Below the pieces are notes generated by a model that saw only the letters and a list, made by a program, of their open reading frames with translations, was not told the DNA's origin and did not search any database. From Cyclobacteriaceae bacterium (lineage in GTDB: Bacteria; Bacteroidota; Bacteroidia; Cytophagales; Cyclobacteriaceae), in contig JANYKP010000042.1 of NCBI GenBank assembly GCA_025358195.1, positions 1 through 7,388 on the forward strand: a stretch of 7,388 nt of DNA. The letters are read 5' to 3'. Both the position numbers and the translations under genes were made by a program. Of this stretch, positions 1 to 5,696 are shown piece by piece. Positions within the stretch are counted from its first letter, which is position 1. The number at the start of each line of letters is the position of its first letter.

Positions 1-32
1 GGTGACCGTGAGCCATAAGCTCACGGTGCACC
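1..32. other. Strong stem-loop at the window's left edge
   Basis: Bases 5-13 (ACCGTGAGC) pair perfectly with 19-27 (GCTCACGGT) around a 5-base loop (CATAA). The stem extends with GGTG 1-4 against CACC 29-32 if G28 is bulged, giving about 13 base pairs. There is no clear T-tract on the plus-strand side. On the minus strand, any T-tract would lie beyond the window edge. It could be the terminator of the minus-strand flavoprotein gene that ends at 107, of a gene to the left, or an end structure of a mobile element. The pairing is seen directly; the role is not decided. Confidence 0.45.
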
Positions 33-106
33 TCTCACATTTATCTGCCGAAATCCTATACAGGCATGCGGGACAATCGCACGTCAGGCTAACTGCGAGC
101 CCTGTA

Positions 107-805
107 TTACACAGCATCATAAAACTCCACTACATTCTCCAATACTTTCCTTTTTAACTTTGGTACGAACGTCTCCTTTGCCGGATAGCCCACCGGGATC
201 AATAAAAAAGGACGCTCATTTGCCGGCCGCTTTAGAATTTTTGAAAGGAAGTTCATAGGGTTAGGTGTATGCGTCAGTGCCACCAGCCCAGCCTTGTGAA
301 TGGCCGCCAGCAAAAATCCGCAGGCAATACCAACCGATTCGGAAACATAATAGTTGTTCCTTTTTTCACCGGAAGGAAGTATATCATATGCTTTTTTAAA
401 CACAACGATCAGATACGGAGCAATTTCCAGGAATGGTTTTTTCCAATCCGTTTGGAGCGGCTTCAGATCTTGCAACCACTCCTCATTCATCCTTCCGTGA
501 TAACTGTCGTGTTCTTCTTTTTCAGCAGCCATCCTTATTTCTTTTTTCAGCGCTGGATCGGCCACAACACAGAATGTCCACGGTTGTTTGTGAGCGCCGG
601 AGGGAGCAGTCGATGCACTTCGCAGAATATTCTCAATTGCTTTTCTTGGAACAGGCTTGTCCGAAAAGTCGCGCACGCTTCGACGGCTGTCCAGCCATCG
701 ATAAAATTCCTGACTATGTTGAAGGGTTTCTTCATTTGAAAATTGTTCTGGATGGTAGGAAATAAATTCATAGCCATCGATCAGTCGGATAGTAGCTTCT
801 TTCAT
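107..805 (-). CDS. Nitroreductase-fold flavoprotein, iodotyrosine deiodinase (IYD) type
   Basis: This 232-residue protein is predicted to be an FMN-dependent, cytoplasmic, homodimeric enzyme of the nitroreductase superfamily. It follows the IYD/BluB-like pattern rather than that of ordinary NfsB nitroreductases. FMN-binding signatures are RRSVRDF (41-47), APSGAHKQPWTF (67-78) and the late segment THTPNP (178-183). The three residues that clamp the halotyrosine zwitterion in human IYD (Glu157, Tyr161, Lys182) line up as Glu98, Tyr102 and Lys123, with identical spacing of 4 and 21. The RM..xW..DL..L.T.W backbone between them is also kept, as is the C-terminal PVGYP motif (204-208). IYD homologues are known in Bacteroidota (Haliscomenobacter). 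There is no N-terminal membrane anchor, as expected for bacterial forms. Its natural substrate is unknown; reductive dehalogenation or nitro reduction are both possible. The gene stands alone and is divergent from the toxin-antitoxin pair. The ATG at 805 is used. No ribosome binding site is obvious. Confidence 0.88.
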   Translation of the reverse strand: MKEATIRLIDGYEFISYHPEQFSNEETLQHSQEFYRWLDSRRSVRDFSDKPVPRKAIENILRSASTAPSGAHKQPWTFCVVADPALKKEIRMAAEKEEHDSYHGRMNEEWLQDLKPLQTDWKKPFLEIAPYLIVVFKKAYDILPSGEKRNNYYVSESVGIACGFLLAAIHKAGLVALTHTPNPMNFLSKILKRPANERPFLLIPVGYPAKETFVPKLKRKVLENVVEFYDAV

Positions 806-880
806 GGCAGAAATATATCCAATACAAGGCTATTTCTCAGTCTGTCTATTCCTACTTCTGTCAGGAAAAGGTTGGATTTG

Positions 881-908
881 TTGTATATACCAAAAGTATA
901 TACATTTG
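881..908 (+). promoter_or_regulatory. Promoter with tandem palindromic operator for the toxin-antitoxin operon
   Basis: Two copies of the self-complementary octamer GTATATAC lie at 883-890 and 896-903, separated by CAAAA (13-bp repeat spacing). The second overlaps TACATTTG (901-908), a perfect match to the Bacteroidota -7 element TAnnTTTG. A TTTG at 877-880 sits 20 bases upstream as a possible -33 element. Transcription would start near 912-918, only a few bases before the GTG at 924. On the opposite strand, 891-898 reads TACTTTTG, also a perfect TAnnTTTG, so the same site may control the divergent flavoprotein gene. Palindromic repeats over a toxin-antitoxin promoter are the usual binding site of an autoregulating antitoxin; the binding is inferred. 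Confidence 0.62.
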
Positions 909-923
909 TGAAAATTTAACATC

Positions 924-1154
924 GTGAAAAATCTATCGTTAAAGCTCGCCGATGATATTTTCCTGGAGACCGAGAAAATCGTAAGTAAGGTCAAAAAGAA
1001 CAGGAACCGATACATAAACGAAGCCATTGATTTCTACAACAGACTCCACAGGAGAAAGCTTCTTTCAAAGCAATTGAGTAAAGAGTCTAAATTAGTATCC
1101 CGTGAATCGATTAAAGTGCTGGCGGAGTTCGAGCAATTGAGCAATGAAGATTAA
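924..1154 (+). CDS. Antitoxin of a MazF/PemK-type toxin-antitoxin pair, probable ribbon-helix-helix
   Basis: A 76-residue protein begins with a short strand-like segment (NLSLKLADDIF) followed by two helices (about 12-45, ending FYNRLHRRK). This is the shape of a CopG/MazE-like ribbon-helix-helix DNA-binding domain. The polar C-terminal tail (46-76), with acidic end LSNED, would wrap the toxin. The start is GTG at 924: an in-frame stop at 909-911 rules out an upstream start, and no ATG lies in frame nearby. Its last 11 bases overlap the toxin start, a typical antitoxin-first, translationally coupled arrangement. The tandem GTATATAC repeats just upstream are its likely operator. The family assignment rests on size, predicted fold and partner, because antitoxin sequences diverge quickly. 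Confidence 0.8.
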   Translation: MKNLSLKLADDIFLETEKIVSKVKKNRNRYINEAIDFYNRLHRRKLLSKQLSKESKLVSRESIKVLAEFEQLSNED

Positions 1155-1488
1155 GCAATTCGAACTTTGGATTGCCGACCTGAACCCAAGAATGGGTACA
1201 AAAGCCGGAAAAGTACGGCCTGTGATTATTGTACAGACTGATTTATTAAATAAGGAGCATCCTTCGACTATTATTTGTCCGATAACGACGAATGTGCAGC
1301 GGGAGTCGGAAATTTTGAGGGTTCACTTGAAAAAGTCGATAGCCAAACTAACTGAAGATTGTGACATTATGATCGACCAGGTAAGGGCGATTGACAACAA
1401 GCGACTCGTAAAGAAAATAGGCGAAGTTGATGACAATCAAAAAGACAAGATCAGAGATAATCTTCGAATAATATTTGATTTAGGTTGA
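1144..1488 (+). CDS. MazF/PemK-family endoribonuclease toxin
   Basis: This 114-residue protein is the mRNA-cleaving ribonuclease of a type II toxin-antitoxin system. The family signatures are in order: the N-terminal strand FELWIADLNPRMGTKAGKVRPVI (residues 6-28), the STIICPITTN strand (41-50), and DIMIDQVRAIDNKRLVKKIG in the second half. The catalytic pair of Bacillus MazF, Arg25 and Thr48, falls at the same numbers here (KVRP, PITT). Length is normal for the family (about 110-120). The ATG at 1144 lies inside the antitoxin gene in another frame (11-base overlap). The toxin appears intact. Its cleavage site cannot be read from the sequence. Confidence 0.93.
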   Translation: MKIKQFELWIADLNPRMGTKAGKVRPVIIVQTDLLNKEHPSTIICPITTNVQRESEILRVHLKKSIAKLTEDCDIMIDQVRAIDNKRLVKKIGEVDDNQKDKIRDNLRIIFDLG

Positions 1489-1573
1489 CTGGCATATAAC
1501 CATCTTTTGATATGCATAATTTCCCATGGATCGAGCAGAATGACGCAGATGTGATGGAAATGATTTCAAACCA

Positions 1574-2074
1574 ATGAGCAAAGAACAAACAAAGGACTTG
1601 CTAAAATTTCTGAAGCCTTTCTCCGGAGATATCCAGGAGATTGTTTGGTGGTTAAGAGCGTTTGTCTGGGATTTATATCCCCAAGCCAATGAATTGATTT
1701 ACGACAACTACAACGCGCTGGCATTTGGATGGTCGCCGACCGATAAAGTTGGACATACATTTTGCTCCATTGCCGTGGGCAGGACCAGTAAGAATATTCA
1801 TTTTGGATTTTATTGGGGTGCCGCACTACTGGATCCAGACCGTATCTTGTTAGGTAACGGCAATCAGTATCGATACATATTGGTCAAAAGCATGGAAGAA
1901 TTTCCGAAGACTTACATAAAGAAACTTTTGACAGAAGCCTATGCCAATTCCCTTGCAAAAGTGAAGGACCAAAAACAGATTGTCCATGGCCAGACAATTA
2001 CAAAATCAATTTCGCCGGTAAAAAGAGCTTTGAAAATTAAGAAAGCAAAACAGGTTAGAAAGGAAAAGAAGTAA
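1574..2074 (+). CDS. DUF1801 (YdhG-like) domain protein
   Basis: This 166-residue protein matches the DUF1801/YdhG_co pattern: LRAFVWDLYPQANELIYDNYN (27-47), an AFGWSPTDKVGHTFCSIAVG core (50-69), HFGFYWGAAL (76-85) and the LLGNGNQYRYI turn (92-102). The domain has a small alpha/beta fold of unknown biochemical function and is distantly related to frataxin-like folds. The tail from about residue 130 is strongly lysine-rich (KRALKIKKAKQVRKEKK) and may bind nucleic acid or simply be disordered. It sits 85 bases after the toxin and 45 bases before the chromate cluster. No convincing promoter or ribosome binding site was seen before it. Its stop codon overlaps a candidate promoter for the next gene. 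A link to chromate resistance is not supported by the sequence. Confidence 0.8.
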   Translation: MSKEQTKDLLKFLKPFSGDIQEIVWWLRAFVWDLYPQANELIYDNYNALAFGWSPTDKVGHTFCSIAVGRTSKNIHFGFYWGAALLDPDRILLGNGNQYRYILVKSMEEFPKTYIKKLLTEAYANSLAKVKDQKQIVHGQTITKSISPVKRALKIKKAKQVRKEKK

Positions 2075-2079
2075 TTTTG
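2072..2079 (+). promoter_or_regulatory. Candidate -7 promoter element for the chromate cluster
   Basis: TAATTTTG is a perfect TAnnTTTG match and overlaps the TAA stop of the DUF1801 gene. It would place a start site near 2083-2089 and give a leader of about 30-37 bases before the ATG at 2120. A short inverted pair ACAA-AC-TTGT (2097-2106) lies in that leader. A matching -33 TTG was not found in the lysine-codon-rich region upstream. An AraC-type activator would be consistent with a weak -33, but that is inference. Confidence 0.35.
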
Positions 2080-2119
2080 AATTCTATGTACGCGTGACAA
2101 ACTTGTAAAAAGAAGTCTC

Positions 2120-2980
2120 ATGAAATGGATTACGCGTGAACGCCCGAAGATTGATCGTATTGCTTGCCCGTGGCTCATCAAAAGATTTATTGATAAGGAA
2201 GCGCAATTCTTTTTCGTTCCGCCCGATGATGTGAAACCAAAAGCAAAAGAATTGAATGCCACGCCGTTTGACATCCCAGGGGTGGAATTTACACACTATG
2301 CTGACCACTGCACGTTTGACTACTTTGTCGAGAAGTACAAAATCAATGATCAGGCCATACACACCATGGCTGTGATTGTTCGCGGTGCTGATACTGACCG
2401 ACACGATATAGCCATGCAAGCGTCTGGTTTGTGGGCCATTTCTGCGGGGCTTGCCTTCATCACAAAAGATGATCATGACCTCCTGGAAAATGGAATGATG
2501 CTCTATGACGCTCTCTACGCCTGGGCGAAACACTTACAAAGCGAAAAACATACACAAAACCCGATCGAGCACTTGCTCCTGGATGTTTATCAAAAGTACC
2601 TGAAGCAAAAGGCTGGCGTAAGAAAAATTCCTGACTGGGCGAAGGAATTGAAAGAAATAATACAAGACCAGATTGACACAAATCTGAGTCTGAGTTTGAA
2701 AGAAGTTTCAAAGGGGCTCAATGTTCATCCTGCTTACCTTTCCAGAGAGTTTTCGAAGTACTTCAATGACTTGACATTTGGCGAATACATCCGGAAACTC
2801 AGGATCGAAAAAGCAATGCACTTACTCAACACATCAAACTACTCCCTTTCGGAAATAGCTTATCTCACAGGATTCTCTGATCAAAGTCATTTTAACCGAA
2901 TATTCAAAAAAACCATGGGCAAAAACCCATCTGCTTACAAAAAAAGCACGTCAAAAGGTAAAGGGGATACAAAAGGTTAA
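2120..2980 (+). CDS. ChrB-type chromate-resistance domain fused to C-terminal AraC-family DNA-binding domain
   Basis: This 286-residue protein has two parts. Residues 1 to about 150 are the chromate-resistance (ChrB C-terminal) domain: RPKIDRIACPWLI (8-20), IPGVEFTH (52-59), HCTFDYFV (63-70), VRGADTDR (87-94) and SGLWAISAG (102-110). Conserved Cys16, His59, Cys64 and Asp91 are candidate metal or oxyanion ligands. Residues about 172-275 are an AraC/XylS domain with two helix-turn-helices (about 191-213 and 241-264), ending in GKNPSAYKK. In classical ChrB the DNA-binding region is N-terminal and the chromate domain C-terminal, so this is a swapped architecture. It most likely acts as the cytoplasmic chromate-responsive transcription factor of this cluster. 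Residues 1-148 are collinear with the free-standing protein at 4093. Start is ATG 2120, at the same MKWITRERPK as the paralogue. Confidence 0.88.
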   Translation: MKWITRERPKIDRIACPWLIKRFIDKEAQFFFVPPDDVKPKAKELNATPFDIPGVEFTHYADHCTFDYFVEKYKINDQAIHTMAVIVRGADTDRHDIAMQASGLWAISAGLAFITKDDHDLLENGMMLYDALYAWAKHLQSEKHTQNPIEHLLLDVYQKYLKQKAGVRKIPDWAKELKEIIQDQIDTNLSLSLKEVSKGLNVHPAYLSREFSKYFNDLTFGEYIRKLRIEKAMHLLNTSNYSLSEIAYLTGFSDQSHFNRIFKKTMGKNPSAYKKSTSKGKGDTKG

Positions 2981-3037
2981 ATCCGTTCTATCCTTGTTGA
3001 TGAGGACTTGGTAGCATTACAGAACCAAGATATTATC

Positions 3038-4057
3038 ATGATGCAATCGATAGATACATTGCTGCTCAATAGGAGAGAGGTAACTGCACTCCTTACAATG
3101 GAAGAGTGTATAGATGCAGTTGAAGAGGCATTCAAGTTACACGCGGAGGGAAAAGCGGCACCCCCCGGAATTCTTGGTATTCACACACTTGGCGGAGGCT
3201 TTCACATCAAGACGGCAATACTCTCCAAACCAACCCCTTCCGGGAATCCCGGACGATCCTACTTTGTAGCAAAGGCAAATGCGAACTTCCCTCAGAATAT
3301 GAAATACCATGGGTTGCCGACCATCCAAGGGGTCATCGTTGTCTGCGATGCGACCAATGGAAGGCTCCTCGCACTCATGGATTCCATGGAAATAACGGTG
3401 GTCCGAACGGGAGCTGCCACGGCGGTTGCTACGAAATACCTGGCACGCGTTGATGCAAAAATCGTAACGATCTGTGGCTGTGGTAACCAGGGAAGAATTT
3501 CCCTCAAGATGTTGATGAAGGTGCGTCCCCTTCAGTCCGTTTTTGTTTTTGATATAGACAACGCACAGGCTCGAAAGTTCGCTTACGAAATTAGTGAGGA
3601 GTTGGAGATCGCCGTAGAAGCTGTTGATGATTTGGCAATGGCTGTCAGAAGAAGCGACATAGTTGTCACCTGTACGCCCTCAAAGCAACCGTTCCTGAGG
3701 TTTGAAGATGTCATGCCTGGAACTTTTATAGCAGCGGTAGGATCAGACAGTGAAGATAAGCAAGAGCTGGAGCCCGAGCTTGTCTCCTCGGGCAAACTTG
3801 TAGTGGATTTACTGGAACAATGTGCAACGATCGGAGAACTGCATCATTCCCTGGAGCGTGGGCTGATGAAGCGTAACGATGTCCACGCAGAACTTGGTGA
3901 AATCATCGCCGGCCGTATGCCGGGGCGAACGTCTAACGAAGAAATCATTGTTTTCGACAGCACAGGGACTGCCTTGCAAGACGTGGCTGCTGCCGTCATT
4001 GTTTATGAAAAGGCCCTACAAAATGGGGTAGGAGTAAAATTGAATTTTGCACAGTAA
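3038..4057 (+). CDS. Ornithine cyclodeaminase / mu-crystallin family protein
   Basis: This is an NAD(P)-dependent oxidoreductase-fold protein of about 339 residues. Family members include ornithine cyclodeaminase, archaeal alanine dehydrogenase, imine reductases and ketimine reductases. Visible motifs, numbered from ATG 3038, are: the N-terminal LLLNRREVTALLTMEECIDA; HIKTA with Lys58; VAKANANFPQN; GLPTIQGVIVV; TVVRTGAATAVATKYLAR with Arg123; the Rossmann dinucleotide loop GCGNQGR (147-153); AAVGSDSEDKQEL, whose Asp237 matches the catalytic Asp228 of Pseudomonas ornithine cyclodeaminase; and FDSTGTALQD (306-315). A TTG at 3008 is also in frame, but the family's N-terminus begins at the MMQSIDTLLL segment, so ATG 3038 or 3041 is preferred. 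The exact substrate cannot be told. It lies between the two ChrB-domain genes, 57 bases after the first and 35 before the second, so it is probably co-transcribed. Its place in a chromate cluster is unusual. Confidence 0.87.
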   Translation: MMQSIDTLLLNRREVTALLTMEECIDAVEEAFKLHAEGKAAPPGILGIHTLGGGFHIKTAILSKPTPSGNPGRSYFVAKANANFPQNMKYHGLPTIQGVIVVCDATNGRLLALMDSMEITVVRTGAATAVATKYLARVDAKIVTICGCGNQGRISLKMLMKVRPLQSVFVFDIDNAQARKFAYEISEELEIAVEAVDDLAMAVRRSDIVVTCTPSKQPFLRFEDVMPGTFIAAVGSDSEDKQELEPELVSSGKLVVDLLEQCATIGELHHSLERGLMKRNDVHAELGEIIAGRMPGRTSNEEIIVFDSTGTALQDVAAAVIVYEKALQNGVGVKLNFAQ

Positions 4058-4092
4058 GTAAATTATTATTGGATCGTTAAACCAATTGTCGA

Positions 4093-4545
4093 ATGAAATG
4101 GATCACACGTGAACGACCAAAGATTGACCGGATCGCCTGCCCGTGGCTGATCAAAAATTTTGTTGACAAAGAGGCCGAGTTTATTTATGTGCCCAAAGAC
4201 CAGGTTCTTTCAAGGGGAAAGGAGTTAAAAGCACTTCCGTACGACATTCCCGGTGTTGAGTATTCACATGAAGGAGATTACTGTACATTCGATTATATCG
4301 TGAAGAAACACACCATCACAGATCCAGCTGTTGCTCAGATTGCGCGGATCGTGCGCGGAGCAGATACCGATCGCTTTGAACTTGCGCCCCAAGCGGCAGG
4401 ACTGTGGGCCATCTCCGCCGGACTATCCCATAATTTCGAGAGCGATTCAGAAATGCTTACGATCGGAATGAAAATTTATGACGCTCTTTACAGTTGGGCA
4501 AAATACGTTCAACATGAAAAACATTCGTGGGATCCAAAGATTTGA
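4093..4545 (+). CDS. Free-standing ChrB-type chromate-resistance domain protein
   Basis: This 150-residue protein consists of the chromate-resistance domain alone, without a DNA-binding region. It aligns without gaps to residues 1-148 of the fusion protein encoded at 2120, with 93 identical positions by hand count and the first 21 residues all identical. It keeps Cys16, His59, Cys64, the VRGADTDR motif (87-94) and GLWAISAG (103-110). The protein ends at HEKHSWDPKI, where the fusion protein goes on into its linker. It may be a chromate-binding or -reducing accessory protein, or compete with or modulate the regulator. It immediately precedes chrA (11 bases between its stop and the preferred chrA ATG), the classical chrB-chrA order. 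No Shine-Dalgarno sequence is seen. Canonical ChrB is about twice this length because of its extra N-terminal region. Confidence 0.88.
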   Translation: MKWITRERPKIDRIACPWLIKNFVDKEAEFIYVPKDQVLSRGKELKALPYDIPGVEYSHEGDYCTFDYIVKKHTITDPAVAQIARIVRGADTDRFELAPQAAGLWAISAGLSHNFESDSEMLTIGMKIYDALYSWAKYVQHEKHSWDPKI

Positions 4546-4556
4546 ATGTGACCAAG

Positions 4557-5696
4557 ATGAATGCCTCCTACTCATTGAATGAAATGCTGATTTATTTTTT
4601 GAAACTTGGAACGTGGGGTTTTGGAGGCCCCGTGGCATTAATCGGTTACATGCACCGTGATTTGGTTGAGAAGAGAAAATGGATCTCCGACGAGGCTTAT
4701 AAGGAAGGCTTGGCGCTGGCGCAACTGGCGCCAGGTCCGTTGGCAGCACAGCTTTCCATCTATCTTGGCTATGTTCATTACGGTATTCCTGGCGCAACGC
4801 TTGTCGACTTTGCCTTTGTCATTCCATCCTTTATTATGGTCGTGGCCATTGGGTTCGCGTATGAGAAATTTGGCGGCTTGCCCTGGATGCAATCTATTTT
4901 TTATGGAGTGGGCGCGGCTGTAATCGGTATTATATTGGTGAGCAGTTACAAGCTCACTACTAAAAGCCTTGGAAAGGATTTTTGGTTATGGGGTGTCTTT
5001 CTGGTCCTGGCTGTTACGACGTATATCATGGAATCTGAAATTCTTTGGCTGATTTTGGGCGCAGGGATTTTGATTTGGTTTGTTAAAGCGCCGCCCCGTT
5101 TTATACCAAAGGCCTCCTTCATGAGTGTGCCGCTTTTATTTCAGCTAAGCGATATCGTCTCATCATCGTCTAAACTTTCCCAGATTGCATGGTTCTTCAC
5201 CAAAGCCGGAGCGTTTGTTTTTGGAAGTGGATTAGCCATTGTTCCATTTCTGTATGGAGGGGTTGTAAATGAGTATCATTGGCTGAATGAACAACAGTTT
5301 ATGGATGCGGTGGCGGTGGCGATGATCACGCCGGGACCCATCGTAATTACTGTTGGCTTCATCGGATATTTAGTGGCAGGTTTTCCCGGGGCTTGTGTGG
5401 CAGCGTTGGCAACGTTCGTGCCATGTTATCTTTTTACGATAATTCCAGCACCGTATTTTAAAAAGTATGGCAAACATCCTGGCATAAAAGCATTTGTAGA
5501 AGGAGTAACTGCAGCAGCCGTGGGTGCGATAGCAGGTGCTGTCCTCATCTTAGGACGAAGAACGCTCACCGACATGCCGACTATCATAATGGCATTGACA
5601 ACCACGGGGATATTATTTAAATTTAAGAAATTACCGGAACCGTTCATTATAGCGGTTGCGGCAACGGTCGGACTACTCTTAAAAACAATTTTATGA
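4557..5696 (+). CDS. chrA: ChrA chromate efflux transporter (two-domain)
   Basis: This is an inner-membrane protein of the CHR family that exports chromate from the cytoplasm. It has about 379 residues from ATG 4557, a normal length for long-chain ChrA. Both homologous CHR halves are present. The first has LKLGTWGFGGPVALIGYM and the APGP motif (about 22-25 and 58-61). The second has FTKAGAFVFGSGLAIVPFL and the TPGP motif (about 222-225 and 258-261). Roughly ten hydrophobic membrane segments are visible. In-frame GTG codons at 4527 and 4548 could extend it, the first overlapping the previous gene; the ATG is preferred because the family motif starts soon after it. The stop overlaps the next start as ATGA (5693-5696), so chrA and the superoxide dismutase are translationally coupled. 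Confidence 0.94.
   Translation: MNASYSLNEMLIYFLKLGTWGFGGPVALIGYMHRDLVEKRKWISDEAYKEGLALAQLAPGPLAAQLSIYLGYVHYGIPGATLVDFAFVIPSFIMVVAIGFAYEKFGGLPWMQSIFYGVGAAVIGIILVSSYKLTTKSLGKDFWLWGVFLVLAVTTYIMESEILWLILGAGILIWFVKAPPRFIPKASFMSVPLLFQLSDIVSSSSKLSQIAWFFTKAGAFVFGSGLAIVPFLYGGVVNEYHWLNEQQFMDAVAVAMITPGPIVITVGFIGYLVAGFPGACVAALATFVPCYLFTIIPAPYFKKYGKHPGIKAFVEGVTAAAVGAIAGAVLILGRRTLTDMPTIIMALTTTGILFKFKKLPEPFIIAVAATVGLLLKTIL

Noticed and set aside
269..765. Plus-strand open frames inside the flavoprotein gene
   Set aside because: They lie opposite a well-conserved minus-strand gene and their translations show no domain-like pattern.
825..832. CAAGGCTA (TAGCCTTG on the minus strand) as the flavoprotein promoter
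   Set aside because: One mismatch to TAnnTTTG and no -33 partner; the exact match at 891-898 is a better candidate, though also lacking a -33.
1492..1515. GCATAT...ATATGC inverted repeat after the toxin gene as a terminator
   Set aside because: Only a 6-bp AT-rich stem with a 12-base loop and no T-tract follows; too weak to call.
3008..3037. TTG at 3008 as the start of the cyclodeaminase-like gene
   Set aside because: It would add ten residues without family similarity; two ATG codons at 3038 and 3041 sit right where the conserved N-terminus begins.
4527..4556. GTG at 4527 (or 4548) as the chrA start
   Set aside because: The GTG at 4527 lies inside the preceding gene and the extra residues do not resemble ChrA; ATG 4557 precedes the conserved LKLGTWGFGGP region at normal distance. 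Not fully excluded.
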